Source of the DNA: Komagataeibacter melomenusus
GTDB lineage: Bacteria; Pseudomonadota; Alphaproteobacteria; Acetobacterales; Acetobacteraceae
Direction: 5' to 3'
DNA length: 64,000 nt
Assembly: GCF_013155395.1 (NCBI RefSeq)
Contig: NZ_JABJWC010000010.1
Coordinates: 23,722 to 87,721 of the forward strand
Shown: one piece after another, positions 1 to 8,406 of the stretch
Layout: each line of letters begins with the position of its first letter
Position numbering within the stretch: position 1 is the stretch's first letter
The notes under the pieces: generated by a model
Seen by the model: only the letters and a program-made list of their open reading frames with translations
Told to the model about the DNA's origin: nothing
Database searches by the model: none
Program-made: the position numbers and the translations under genes

Positions 1-28
1 TGCGTCATCTCCGTTGCCCCGGACAATA

Positions 29-1048
29 TCAGTGATACCCATCGGTCTGTGTCACCTTTCCGCGAAAGACGTGGTAGGAATAGATCGTGTAGGTCAGGAT
101 GATCGGCAGCAGGATGGCGGTGCCGATCAGCTGGAAGAACTGGCTGGATGGCGGGGATGACACATCCCACAACGTCAGGCCCGGCGGCACGGCATAGGGC
201 CACACCGTAATGCCCAGACCGGACAGGCACAGGAAGAACCAGCCCAGCGCGCACAGGAAGGGCCCCTTCGAGTGGCCCCTGCGCAGCCCCATGACAAACA
301 GCGCGCCCAGCACGACCACCAGAACCGGCACGGGGGCGACGAATGCGATGTTGGGCCAGTCGGTCCAGCGGCGCAGGTACGGGGCGTGCAGCAGCGGTGT
401 CCACAGGCTGACCGCGACAATGCCGATGAACAGGCCCACGGCCAGCCGCGCGGCCCAGCGGCGGCAGGATGCCTCCAGCACGCCGGTTGTGCGCCAGATC
501 AGCCACGTTGCGCCGAGCAGGGCGTAACCGCACATGACCGACAGGCCACACAGGATGCTGAACGGCGTGAGCCAGTCGAGCGGGCCACCGGCAAAGGCGC
601 CATCAACAACCCTGATGCCCTGCACCACGCCGCCAAGGATCGCGCCCTGGCAGAAGGCGGCGATGGCGGAGCCTGCCATGAAACCGGCATTCCACATCCC
701 TTCCCTGCCCGTGCCACGTGTCATGACCCGGAATTCGAACGCCACGCCGCGAAAGATCAGGGCGAGCAGCATCAGCACGATCGGCAGGTAGAAGGCGGGC
801 AGCAGGGTGGCGTAGGCACCGGGAAAGACGCCGTACAGCACGGCCCCGCCCAGTACCATCCATGTCTCGTTGCCATCCCACACCGGGGCAATGGTGTTGA
901 CCATCACATCGCGGCGGTCCGGGTGGCGTTCGAGTGCGAACAGCATCCCGATGCCAAGGTCAAAGCCGTCAAGCACGACATAGATCGAAATGGCGGCGAC
1001 CAGAATGACGGCCCATATGATGGGAAGCCAGTATGCGAAGTCCATCAT
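29..1048 (-). CDS. cydB: Cytochrome bd (CIO-type) ubiquinol oxidase subunit II
   Basis: This is the small membrane subunit of the bd-type quinol oxidase, which with CydA oxidises ubiquinol and reduces oxygen in the cytoplasmic membrane without pumping protons. The 339-residue protein is almost entirely hydrophobic segments. It opens with the family signature around VVLDGFDLGIGML (about residues 24-37) and has APVWDGNETWMVLGG near residue 55, both classic CydB motifs. It lies 3 bases downstream of cydA on the same strand, so the two form an operon. Two ATGs stand in tandem at the start (1048 and 1045); the first is taken. In acetic acid bacteria this type is known as the cyanide-insensitive oxidase (CioB). 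The family call is firm; the CIO subtype comes from the partner subunit. Confidence 0.96.
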   Translation of the reverse strand: MMDFAYWLPIIWAVILVAAISIYVVLDGFDLGIGMLFALERHPDRRDVMVNTIAPVWDGNETWMVLGGAVLYGVFPGAYATLLPAFYLPIVLMLLALIFRGVAFEFRVMTRGTGREGMWNAGFMAGSAIAAFCQGAILGGVVQGIRVVDGAFAGGPLDWLTPFSILCGLSVMCGYALLGATWLIWRTTGVLEASCRRWAARLAVGLFIGIVAVSLWTPLLHAPYLRRWTDWPNIAFVAPVPVLVVVLGALFVMGLRRGHSKGPFLCALGWFFLCLSGLGITVWPYAVPPGLTLWDVSSPPSSQFFQLIGTAILLPIILTYTIYSYHVFRGKVTQTDGYH

Positions 1049-1051
1049 GCC

Positions 1052-2485
1052 TCAGGCTCCTTTGCCAGTAGAGGGATCAATCACGCCCGGATGCATGCTG
1101 GTCGCCAGAATCCCGGATGCGTGGGATGGCGGGGTATCATGCTCGCCCTCCTGCGGCGCACGGCCCAGCATGCGCACCAGAATGCCCAGCCCTGAGCCAA
1201 ACACGAGCACGTAGACCACCACGAACGCTGTCATCGAGAACGCCATGGAGGACAGGGCAACGGGTGAGACGCTGTCAGACGTGCGCAGCAGGCCATAGAC
1301 GGTCCAGGGCTGGCGCCCCACCTCGGTCGTGATCCAGCCGCACAGCAGCGCCAGGAAGCCCGCCGGCGCCATGCACAGTGCAACACGGTGGAAGAGCGGG
1401 TTGGTGAACAGCGTGCTGTTGCGCCGCAGCCAGAGCGACCACAACCCGACCAGCATCATCAGCATGCCAAGAGCCACCATGATGCGGAAAGAAAAGAAGA
1501 TGACCGGTGATGGCGGCCGCTGGTCACGCGGAAAATCCTTCATGCCCGGCACCTTGCCGTTCAGGCTGTGCGTCAGGATCAGCGATCCGGCCAGCGGCAG
1601 TTTGACGGCATAATCCGTGTGTTCGGTCTTCATGTTGGGAATGCCGAACAGCAGTTCGGGCGCGTGGTCTTCCGAGACCCAGTCCCCTTCCATCGCGGCA
1701 ATCTTGGCGGGCTGGTATTTGAGCGTGTTAAGCCCGTGTGCGTCGCCCGCCAGGATCTGGAGCGGGGCCACGATCGCCGCCATCCACATGGCCATGGAAA
1801 ACATGACCCGCACCGGCTCGCTCGAGATCTTTCCCGCCTTGCGGGCTTTGAGCATATGCCACGCCCCCGTGGCCCCCACGATGAAGGCCACCGACAGGAA
1901 CGCCGCCAGCCCCATATGCACAAGGCGGAACGGAAAGGACGGGTTGAAGATGATGGCCAGCCAGTCCGCCGGCATGAAGCGCCCGGTGGCGGGGTCGATG
2001 GTGTAGCCGCGCGGCGTCTGCATCCATGAATTGGAGGACAGTATCCATGTCATGGAAATCAGGGTGCCGACCGATACGCAGCATGTGGCCGCAAAATGCA
2101 GTCCGCGCCCCACCTTGTTCATGCCGAACAGCATGACGCCGAGGAAGCCTGCCTCAAGAAAAAACGCGGTCATGACTTCATAGGACAGGAGCACGCCGGT
2201 AATCGGCCCGGCCTTTTTGGAAAAAACCGACCAGTTGGTGCCGAATTCATATGACATGACCAGTCCCGACACCACGCCCATGCCGAAGACGATGGAGAAG
2301 ACCTTGATCCAGTATCGGTAAAGATCAAGGAATACGGGCCGTCCCGTCCTGAGCCACAGCCCTTCCAGCACGGCAAGATAGGCCGCCAGCCCGATGGAGA
2401 AGGCCGGAAAGATGATATGAACACCTACGGTAAAGGCAAACTGGAAGCGCGCCAGAAGGAGTGCCGGGTCATGTGCGTATTGCAT
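1052..2485 (-). CDS. cydA: Cytochrome bd (CIO-type) ubiquinol oxidase subunit I
   Basis: This is the haem-bearing subunit of the bd quinol oxidase. Residues matching the E. coli haem ligands are visible: H23 (within FTVGVHIIFP), H190 (FRLVHMG) and M336 (SFRIMVALG). The quinol-oxidase signature GRQPWTVYGLLRTSD lies near residue 395. At 477 residues it is about 45 shorter than E. coli CydA, and the missing part lies in the quinol-binding Q-loop between about residues 250 and 330. That short loop marks the cyanide-insensitive (CioA) branch typical of acetic acid bacteria and pseudomonads. cydB follows after 3 bases. The 5' side is a long AT-rich stretch that probably carries the promoter. Confidence 0.96.
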   Translation of the reverse strand: MQYAHDPALLLARFQFAFTVGVHIIFPAFSIGLAAYLAVLEGLWLRTGRPVFLDLYRYWIKVFSIVFGMGVVSGLVMSYEFGTNWSVFSKKAGPITGVLLSYEVMTAFFLEAGFLGVMLFGMNKVGRGLHFAATCCVSVGTLISMTWILSSNSWMQTPRGYTIDPATGRFMPADWLAIIFNPSFPFRLVHMGLAAFLSVAFIVGATGAWHMLKARKAGKISSEPVRVMFSMAMWMAAIVAPLQILAGDAHGLNTLKYQPAKIAAMEGDWVSEDHAPELLFGIPNMKTEHTDYAVKLPLAGSLILTHSLNGKVPGMKDFPRDQRPPSPVIFFSFRIMVALGMLMMLVGLWSLWLRRNSTLFTNPLFHRVALCMAPAGFLALLCGWITTEVGRQPWTVYGLLRTSDSVSPVALSSMAFSMTAFVVVYVLVFGSGLGILVRMLGRAPQEGEHDTPPSHASGILATSMHPGVIDPSTGKGA

Positions 2486-3028
2486 CTATACTTTCCAAAA
2501 CTTATGGCGAGAGAAATAACAGTTATAAATAACTTCTCGGCATAGTGGCGCCGCAAGCAATGAACCAGCCAGAAAGACGGACACATGCTTCGGTGTCGTG
2601 GATAAGCGTACTAGATCAGTCAGACGCATGACGTCCAAGACAGATTATACATAAGATCATAAACAGCGCTTATGATAAAAGCATTGATAGATTTTGTATG
2701 GTTATTATGAAATATAGACAACCCAATATATTAATATCCAACTGCAGGTTATCTCACGGATATCTCCGGTTTTTAATGCGAGCACGGCCGTATCGGGGGG
2801 ATTGGCTATTTATGCTGAATATAATGGGGTGCAGGCAGAATTTTGCCAAAGATCTGTCATCCCTGCACCCCTGATCCGACTGCACTGAATGGAAAATCCA
2901 CAGAGATCGGTGCCAAAACCCGAACTTTCACCGCCGGGCCTGCCCTGCCTGTTCCGTCGCGGCATCAAAACCGGGGCAGCGCCACTGTACTCGCGCATTG
3001 CTCTATGCCAGATAGTGTAAAGAGACCG
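2486..3028. other. Intergenic region upstream of cydAB
   Basis: About 540 bases lie between cydA and the truncated WYL gene. The part from 2500 to 2760 is clearly AT-richer than its surroundings and probably holds the cydAB promoter, but I see no convincing -35/-10 pair or FNR-like site. Short open frames here have no family features and are not called. Confidence 0.5.
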
Positions 3029-3308
3029 TCACCGTGCTGCATTCGTAACTCCTGCAAGTTCCGATGCACGCCGTACCTCCCAGCGCCGCAGCAGTCGGGC
3101 GTGCGGCTCGCCTGCCGGCTCATCCAGAATTTCCACCGCCCCCATCCGGTCCATACGGAAATGGCGGAAGTCCTGCCGCAGTTCGCACCAGGCGATCAGC
3201 ATGCGCGTGGTGTCCGAATAGCCGAGCACCACAGGCCATACCGTACGCCCGGTTGGCGTGCCCTGTTGATCGCGATAATGCAGGCGCAACTTTGTCCCCT
3301 TGCGGATT
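3029..3308 (-). pseudogene. C-terminal remnant of a WYL-domain (YafY-type) transcriptional regulator
   Basis: The frame reads LHYRDQQG...RTVWPVVLGY..RMLIAWCELRQDFRHFRMDRM, the C-terminal half of the WYL effector-sensing domain of YafY-type regulators. The residues AWCELRQDFRHF are the usual conserved core. The expected N-terminal HTH domain and first half of the WYL domain are absent, because the frame runs directly into the inverted repeat of the IS at 3309. Any translation would need an internal TTG near 3289. It marks the chromosomal side of the IS junction; the other side carries parA of the mobile element, so the missing half is gone rather than displaced within this window. Confidence 0.75.
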
Positions 3309-3335
3309 GGACTTGTAACGGTTTTGTGCCGGTCA
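3309..3335 (+). repeat. Left terminal inverted repeat of the IS3-family element
   Basis: These 27 bases are an exact reverse complement of 4494-4520. The TG at 3314 is the likely true left tip. Confidence 0.9.
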
Positions 3336-3375
3336 TCTGAGCGTTTAAAGCTCGCATGAGGAGACCGACAAGACC

Positions 3376-3651
3376 ATGAAGCATACGGAAGATTTCAAGC
3401 GCGAGGCCGTAAGGATCGCGTTAAGCAACGGACTGTCACGCACGCGTGTTGCGGCCGATCTGGGTATTGGCAAATCCACCCTGGCGAAATGGATAGCAGA
3501 TTATCGTCCGGGCAAGCCGGCATCAGGGCCTCAGGCTGATCTGGCCCGCGAGAATGAACGTCTTCGTCTTCGCCTGGAGAACCGGATTTTACGGGAGGAG
3601 AGGGAAATCCTAAAAAAAGCTACCCAGTTCTTCGCGAGCCAAAAACCATGA
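3376..3651 (+). CDS. IS3-family transposase OrfA (helix-turn-helix subunit)
   Basis: This 91-residue protein starts MKHTEDFKREAVRIALSNG, the standard opening of IS3-family OrfA proteins. An HTH lies at about residues 18-42 (SRTRVAADLGIGKSTLAKWI) and a leucine-zipper-like stretch at 60-82 (ENERLRLRLENRILREEREIL). It binds the IS ends and is normally joined to OrfB by -1 frameshifting. The stop overlaps the orfB start as ATGA at 3648-3651. OrfA appears intact even though OrfB is not. Confidence 0.9.
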   Translation: MKHTEDFKREAVRIALSNGLSRTRVAADLGIGKSTLAKWIADYRPGKPASGPQADLARENERLRLRLENRILREEREILKKATQFFASQKP

Positions 3652-4485
3652 GGTTCGCTTTCATCCACGGACATCGGCATGAATGGCCAATCGGGAGGCT
3701 GAGCCAGGTCTTGCGGGTCTCGGCACGGGGTTACCGGGCCTGGACATCCCGACCGGCCTGCCAGCGGCAACGTACCGATCTGAAGGTACTGACGCATATC
3801 CGTGAGCATTTTGCCCTGAGCAACCGTTCCAGCGGACGGCCGCGCATGACCATGGAACTCAGGGAAGCCGGGCTTGATGTCGGGGAACGTCGCGTTGGCC
3901 GCGTCATGAAGGACAACGGGATCCGGCCCGTGCGCACCCGTCGCCACAAGGTGACGACCGACAGCCACCACCAGTCTGACATTGCGACCAACCTTCTGGA
4001 CGGTGATTTCCTTGCCGATGGCCCCAACCGGAAATGGGCGGGAGATATCAGTTATGTCTGGACTGCCGAGGGCTGGCTCTACCTCGCTGGCGTCATCGAT
4101 CTGTTCAGTCGTCGTGTGATCGGGTGGGGGGCATGCGACCGGATGAAAAAGGATCTGGCCATCCGTGCCCTGGATATGGCGGTGCAGCTGCATTTTCCAC
4201 TCCGATCGTGGCAGCCAGTATGGCTCCCATGATGTCCAGAAAAAGCTGCTGGCCCATGGGCTGCTGGCTTCAATGTCCGGAAAGGGAAACTGTTTTGACA
4301 ACGCTGCCGTCGAAACATTTTTCAAAAGCCTGAAGGCGGAGTGGCTCTGGAGACAAAACTGGCCAACCCGCCGTCAGGCTACCGCCGCCATCTTCCAGTA
4401 TATCAATGGTTTCTACAATCCACGTCGACGCCATTCATATCTGGGCGGTATCAGCCCACTCGCTTTTGAAGCAAGAGTGGCATAA
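3648..4485 (+). pseudogene. IS3-family transposase OrfB (DDE integrase), frameshifted
   Basis: The first frame (3648 to about 4185) holds the OrfB N-terminus with the first catalytic Asp in WAGDISYV and the segment VIDLFSRRVIGWG. The second frame (about 4188-4485) holds HSDRGSQY with the second Asp, NAAVETFFKSLKAEW with the catalytic Glu, and the usual C-terminus NPRRRHSYLGGISP. Between them the linker before HSDRG is shortened by several residues and the frame changes near 4185-4190. The deletion sits right before the second catalytic residue, so an active enzyme is unlikely unless ribosomes shift frame. Confidence 0.85.
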
Positions 4486-4493
4486 GCACTTCC

Positions 4494-4520
4494 TGACCGG
4501 CACAAAACCGTTACAAGTCC
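4494..4520 (-). repeat. Right terminal inverted repeat of the IS3-family element
   Basis: This is an exact 27-base inverted copy of 3309-3335. Bases 4511-4513, read on the minus strand, give the TAA stop now used by parA. Confidence 0.9.
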
Positions 4521-5101
4521 ACACGCGTGCACCAGTCCGTGACCAGGCGTCCGGTGCGCGCCGTATCGGCGAAGGCGACACGCTGCCCGATCCGTGCCGC
4601 CAGCACGGGTGGATCGTGATCGGCGAGCGCCAGACCGATTTCGCGGGCGATGGTGGTCCCCGCCCCGCAGCGGTTGAGCACGAAGCGGGCCAGAAGCGTC
4701 GGACGGAACAGCCGTGCCTCGGAGAGCAGGCGCAGCATCTCCGCCGAAGCCCAGCCATCGAACGGGGAGGGCTGGACCGGGATCAGCACGAGATCGGCCG
4801 CAAGCAGGGCCGAACGCAGCAGGCCTGCAACCCTGGGCAGCCCGTCGATGACGACGTGATCCACCTCATGGGCCAGTTCGGGTGCTTCCCGGTGCAGCGT
4901 GTCGCGTGCCAGCCCGATGACCCCGAACGGCCGGGGCAGGCCTTCACGGGCACGCTGTTCCGACCAGTCCAGCGCCGAACCCTGCGGGTCGGCGTCGATG
5001 ACCGTCACGCGTCGCCCTTCCCGAGCCCACTGCCCGGCAAGATGCAGTGCCAGGGTGGTCTTGCCGACGCCACCCTTCTGGTTAAGGAAGGCCACGATCA
5101 T
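4511..5101 (-). CDS. parA: ParA-family partition ATPase, C-terminus cut by the IS
   Basis: This is a deviant Walker ATPase for partition or maintenance of the mobile element. The P-loop FLNQKGGVGKTTLALHLA is at residues 4-21, VIDADPQGSALDW is the Walker A' region, and DHVVIDGLP is Walker B. The start is taken at 5101, where a GGAGGG ribosome site stands 7 bases upstream and the ATG overlaps the repA stop as ATGA. The last residues (VDL and the stop) come from the IS inverted repeat, so the native C-terminus has been replaced. The size (196 residues) is near the usual 210, so only a short tail is lost. In related ICEs this gene is followed by traF, a relaxase and conjugation genes; here the IS follows. 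Confidence 0.88.
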   Translation of the reverse strand: MIVAFLNQKGGVGKTTLALHLAGQWAREGRRVTVIDADPQGSALDWSEQRAREGLPRPFGVIGLARDTLHREAPELAHEVDHVVIDGLPRVAGLLRSALLAADLVLIPVQPSPFDGWASAEMLRLLSEARLFRPTLLARFVLNRCGAGTTIAREIGLALADHDPPVLAARIGQRVAFADTARTGRLVTDWCTRVDL

Positions 5102-6153
5102 GGCGTGCCCTCCTGACTTATCCACAGGTCCGAGGCGCCAGCAACATCAACAAAGTTAGATTCTTTTAAGTTAGAGTCTAAGTTAAGGGCGCCGTAACCA
5201 TCGGTTTTTACGTCCTGATTCGGCGTTTTCGATGCATGATAGCACGTGTCCCGATGACGTGATGGCACGTGCTTATCCACACATGATGGCACGAGCGGAT
5301 TCACAGGAAGTCCACAGGAGGGTGTGGATAACCTGACGCGGGCGAACACCAGAATTTCGATCCCGTCGCGGTTGCGTTCCACCGATAACCGGTATCCCGG
5401 AAGGGGCTGGCGGCGTGCCATCTGACGCAGTTCGAGGCTGAACCGTGTGAAGGACGACAGGCTGGCCGATTTTTCGTACAGATGCCGGAATTCGAAGCGC
5501 CAGCCACGTCGCTGATGGCCACCATGCTTGCGCACGACGCGGTAGAACCAGCGCTCCAGCCCGCCTGTCAGGGAGAAATAGGCCCGGTCAATCGTCAGCA
5601 CGAGCGTGTCATCGAGCAGGGCCGCATAAAGCCAGTCCGGGAGCACCAGTTCGACCCCATCGCTCTGCCCCCCGCTATCGGTGCGTGCGGCCCATTCGTT
5701 GATCCATGAAAACCGGTGCAGGCGTTTTTCGGCGGACTGACGCAGGGATGTCATGATGGAGGTCGCCTGAAGGCGGTTGAGCGCGGCCCGCAGCCGGTTA
5801 TAGTCGCGGATACTTGTGCCCCGGCCGATGAAACGCAGGATTTCGTGGGGGCTTGCGACCATGCGACGCGATATCCGACGCCCAGCATCCCGGGCTTCGA
5901 CAATATGACTCGCGGCCCAGATCAGGATGTCTGCATCCCAGATCGTGGCGAGGCCGTGTTCGGCCGACGCCTCCACCCGGATGGTGACGCCGCCAGCCGC
6001 GAAATCGATCGGAACGATGCGGGGCGACTTGGCCAGGCTGAAAAAGGGAAAGGCCATGAGATCCTGCATGTCCCGTGGCGCCATGTCACCGGGCAGCGTA
6101 CGGAACAGGTGCAGGCTCGCCCGCTCGGAGCGCAGCGGAAGCGGAGCGTCCAT
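5098..6153 (-). CDS. repA: Replication initiator protein A (RepA family) of an ICE/plasmid
   Basis: This 351-residue protein resembles the replication initiator A family found in alphaproteobacterial ICEs and plasmids, with core motifs such as ATIWDADILIWAAS (about residue 68), FIGRGTSIRDYNRLRAALNRLQATS (about 108) and LTGGLERWFYRVVRKHGG (about 190). It probably initiates replication of the excised circular form. Its start at 6153 overlaps the alpA stop as ATGA with a GAGGA site upstream, and its stop overlaps the parA start in the same way, so the three genes form a translationally coupled operon. The last 70 residues or so are poorly conserved and lower in complexity. Confidence 0.82.
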   Translation of the reverse strand: MDAPLPLRSERASLHLFRTLPGDMAPRDMQDLMAFPFFSLAKSPRIVPIDFAAGGVTIRVEASAEHGLATIWDADILIWAASHIVEARDAGRRISRRMVASPHEILRFIGRGTSIRDYNRLRAALNRLQATSIMTSLRQSAEKRLHRFSWINEWAARTDSGGQSDGVELVLPDWLYAALLDDTLVLTIDRAYFSLTGGLERWFYRVVRKHGGHQRRGWRFEFRHLYEKSASLSSFTRFSLELRQMARRQPLPGYRLSVERNRDGIEILVFARVRLSTPSCGLPVNPLVPSCVDKHVPSRHRDTCYHASKTPNQDVKTDGYGALNLDSNLKESNFVDVAGASDLWISQEGTP

Positions 6154-6443
6154 CAGCGTTCCTCCCCGCGTGCGGGAGATGGCGGGATCAGCGGACTCCG
6201 TCGTGCTGCAGCCGGAATGACGCGTGCCGTGGTATCGGATGTATGGGCGCGGGCGGCGCTGTCTACCCAGGCCTGCAGTTCATCCACCCGATAGACAACG
6301 CGGCCGCCCAGCTTCGAATAGCGGGGACCGGTGCCGTAGATCCGGTGTTTTTCGAGTGTGCGGATGGACAGACCGACAAATTGCGAGGCGTCGGGTGTGC
6401 GCAGGTAGCGCGGTGGCATGGTGACGTCGGGACTGGATGTCAT
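6153..6443 (-). CDS. AlpA/MerR-like small DNA-binding protein
   Basis: This 96-residue protein holds the short winged-helix fold of AlpA and excisionase proteins, RYLRTPDASQFVGLSIRTLEKHR..GTGPRYSKLGGRVVYRVDELQAWVDS, at about residues 11-65. Such proteins regulate or assist excision and replication. The start at 6443 is chosen because AGGGAG lies 8 bases upstream; a longer frame to 6509 exists but has no ribosome site. It is the first gene of the coupled alpA-repA-parA operon, an arrangement typical of the ICE family. Confidence 0.82.
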   Translation of the reverse strand: MTSSPDVTMPPRYLRTPDASQFVGLSIRTLEKHRIYGTGPRYSKLGGRVVYRVDELQAWVDSAARAHTSDTTARVIPAAARRSPLIPPSPARGEER

Positions 6444-6526
6444 GGGACGGCTCCCTGTAGCTATCGCAGGTCGCGGGACAGATGCGGCCTGTGGGGAGCA
6501 GCGTGACAAAACGGCGTGTATCGGGA

Positions 6527-6564
6527 CCAGCTGCGATCTCGTGGCGGTGCGAGATCGCAGCTGG
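6527..6564. repeat. Perfect 15-bp inverted repeat upstream of alpA
   Basis: Arms at 6527-6541 and 6550-6564 are exact complements with an 8-base spacer. The repeat lies 84 bases upstream of alpA in the 410-base region between alpA and the aldehyde dehydrogenase. No T-run follows on either side, so an operator or replication site is as likely as a terminator. Confidence 0.6.
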
Positions 6565-6711
6565 ACAGGGTAAGGCTGGCGATAATGCCGGACCTGTGTA
6601 GAACGCCGAGATCCAGTATCGCCCCAGCATGGAACTCAGCGCATAACACCCTCTCCATAAAGAGTATTTCACGCGATCTTGAGAGGGAATCCATTTGTCA
6701 TATGTCGATGA

Positions 6712-6731
6712 CTATATATATCCGTATATAG
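6712..6731. promoter_or_regulatory. AT-rich palindrome upstream of the aldehyde dehydrogenase
   Basis: Half-sites CTATATA (6712-6718) and TATATAG (6725-6731) flank a 6-base spacer about 120 bases upstream of the aldehyde dehydrogenase start. It could be a regulator site or part of the promoter. The rest of 6444-6852 shows no gene. Confidence 0.4.
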
Positions 6732-6852
6732 ACAAACACAGCCGACAGCCCACCGTCCTGATACATCGTCACGTGCCTGCGGGCCCATCTGGCCCCTATG
6801 CAGGGACGGAAAAGGGCTGGCTGACAAAATAAATGGGAGGCCACTGTTCACC

Positions 6853-8223
6853 ATGCTTTACCAGTCCATCAATCCGTACACGGAAGAAACGCTCAAGACA
6901 TTCGACCTGCATTCGGATGCCCAGCTTGCCGGTATCATTACAAAAGCGGATACCACCTATAAAAAGAACTGGCGCAATAAAACCTACGCCCAGCGCGCCG
7001 CAATACTGCACAAGGCCGCTGAAATCATGCGGCATAACCGCGATGCCTTTGCGACGCCGATTACCGTGGAAATGGGCAAGCTGTTCCGCGAGGCGCAGGC
7101 CGAAGTGGACCTGAGCGCCGATATCCTTGATTACTATGCTGACAATGCCGAGAAATTCCTTGCCCCCGTTGACCTGAAGGTTGACGACGGCAAGGCCACA
7201 ATCCTGAGCCAGCCCATCGGCATCGTCTTCTGCATCGAGCCGTGGAACTTCCCCTATTACCAACTGGCCCGCGTGGCCGGCCCCAACCTTATGGCCGGTA
7301 ACGTACTGATCGTGAAGCACGCGCCTGGTGTGCCGCAATGCGCGGTCATGTTTGAAGAACTGTTTGCCGATGCGGGCGCGCCCGAAGGCACGTATTCAAA
7401 CGTGTTCATTACCAACGAACAGTCGGCAACCGTCGTGGCCGACCCGCGCGTGCGCGGCGTGGCGCTGACCGGCAGCGAACGCGCTGGCAAGGCCGTGGCC
7501 GCCGAAGCAGGCAACGCGCTGAAGAAGAACACCATGGAACTCGGTGGCAGTGACGCTTTTATCGTGCTTGATGACGCCGATCTGGATGTCGCGATCAAAT
7601 GGGCGGTCTGGGGCCGGATGAACAATACCGGGCAGTGCTGTGTCGCGGCCAAGCGGTTTATCGTGCATGAAAAGATTGCCGATGCCTTTACCGCACGCTT
7701 CAAGGCAGCGCTTGAAAAGCTGGTGGCGGGCGACCCGATGGATGAAAAGACCACGCTTGGCCCCCTATGCAGCGAAAGCGCGCTGAAACTGGTGCTGGGC
7801 CAGATTGAAACGGCGGTGGCCCACGGTGCGCGCGTTGTGACCGGCGGCAAGCGCATCGATCGCCCCGGCTATTTCCTGCAGGCGACCATCCTTGACAATA
7901 TCAACAAGGATAATCCGGCTTTCCATCAGGAATTCTTTGCCCCCGTGGCCATGATCTTCCGGGTACCGGATGAACAGTCGGCCATCGACCTGGCCAATGA
8001 CTCCCCCTACGGGCTTGGCGGCTCTGTCATCACGACCGACATCGAACGTGGAAAACGGGTAGCGGCCCAGATCGAGACCGGCATGGTTTTCATCAACCGT
8101 TCGACATGGACCGCCCCTGGCCTGCCGTTTGGTGGCGTGAAGAATTCCGGCTATGGCCGCGAACTGTCCTCATTGGGTATTGAAGAATTCATCAACAAGA
8201 AACTGGTGCATACCCCGGCCTGA
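6853..8223 (+). CDS. NAD(P)-dependent aldehyde dehydrogenase, succinate-semialdehyde dehydrogenase (Sad/YneI) type
   Basis: This soluble enzyme oxidises an aldehyde to its acid. The 456-residue length and motifs fit the short Sad/YneI branch of the ALDH superfamily: IEPWNFP (128-134), LTGSERAG (205-212), catalytic Glu E229 in MELGGSD, and catalytic Cys C263 in NNTGQCCVAAKRF. The substrate cannot be read from sequence. Its neighbours, a NemR-like repressor, a YqhD-type reductase and a second ALDH, argue for detoxification of small reactive aldehydes rather than GABA catabolism. GGGAGG stands upstream of the ATG with a rather long 12-base spacing. A strong hairpin follows the stop. Confidence 0.93.
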   Translation: MLYQSINPYTEETLKTFDLHSDAQLAGIITKADTTYKKNWRNKTYAQRAAILHKAAEIMRHNRDAFATPITVEMGKLFREAQAEVDLSADILDYYADNAEKFLAPVDLKVDDGKATILSQPIGIVFCIEPWNFPYYQLARVAGPNLMAGNVLIVKHAPGVPQCAVMFEELFADAGAPEGTYSNVFITNEQSATVVADPRVRGVALTGSERAGKAVAAEAGNALKKNTMELGGSDAFIVLDDADLDVAIKWAVWGRMNNTGQCCVAAKRFIVHEKIADAFTARFKAALEKLVAGDPMDEKTTLGPLCSESALKLVLGQIETAVAHGARVVTGGKRIDRPGYFLQATILDNINKDNPAFHQEFFAPVAMIFRVPDEQSAIDLANDSPYGLGGSVITTDIERGKRVAAQIETGMVFINRSTWTAPGLPFGGVKNSGYGRELSSLGIEEFINKKLVHTPA

Positions 8224-8258
8224 ACAGGGAAGCCGGTCCCTGCCGCCGGATAGCTTAA

Positions 8259-8290
8259 AAGTCCGCTGTTCTGATCGGGACAGCGGACTT
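8259..8290. terminator. Hairpin downstream of the first aldehyde dehydrogenase
   Basis: Arms 8259-8269 and 8280-8290 form a perfect 11-bp stem with a 10-base loop, 35 bases after the stop codon. No T-run follows on the plus strand, but TTTT follows on the minus strand. Confidence 0.5.
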
Positions 8291-8351
8291 CAAGGCTGCC
8301 GCGGTGGCGCGCCTTCCCCTACCTCATCCGGTCAGAAAACAGGAAAGAGAC

Positions 8352-8363
8352 GACCGGTCTAAT
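8352..8363. promoter_or_regulatory. Candidate TetR/NemR operator upstream of the repressor gene
   Basis: The motif GACCGGTCTAAT with the palindromic core GACCGGTC lies 44 bases upstream of the TetR-family start. The same motif occurs twice in front of the YqhD-type gene at 9047 and 9065 and was not noticed elsewhere in the window, which points to autoregulation and control of the reductase gene. Confidence 0.65.
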
Positions 8364-8406
8364 TTTTGTCTGGACATCCCGACTGGCCACCCGTATATAG
8401 ACTTCC

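Larger units (their letters stand above)
3309..4520 (+). mobile_element. IS3-family insertion sequence, degenerate
   Basis: The element is bounded by perfect 27-bp inverted repeats at 3309-3335 and 4494-4520. If the usual IS3 termini TG...CA are used, the ends are 3314 and 4515, with GGACT/AGTCC as inverted flanks. It is about 1.2 kb long and encodes an overlapping orfA and orfB, as in the IS3 family. orfB carries an internal deletion and frameshift, so this copy is probably dead. No direct target duplication is visible: the sequences outside the repeats differ, and they belong to different contexts (a WYL gene on the left, parA on the right). This suggests that a deletion or recombination used the IS after insertion. 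Confidence 0.9.

Noticed and set aside
3309..4520. Target-site duplication around the IS
   Set aside because: Bases outside the 27-bp repeats do not match; the GGACT/AGTCC flanks inside are inverted, not direct.
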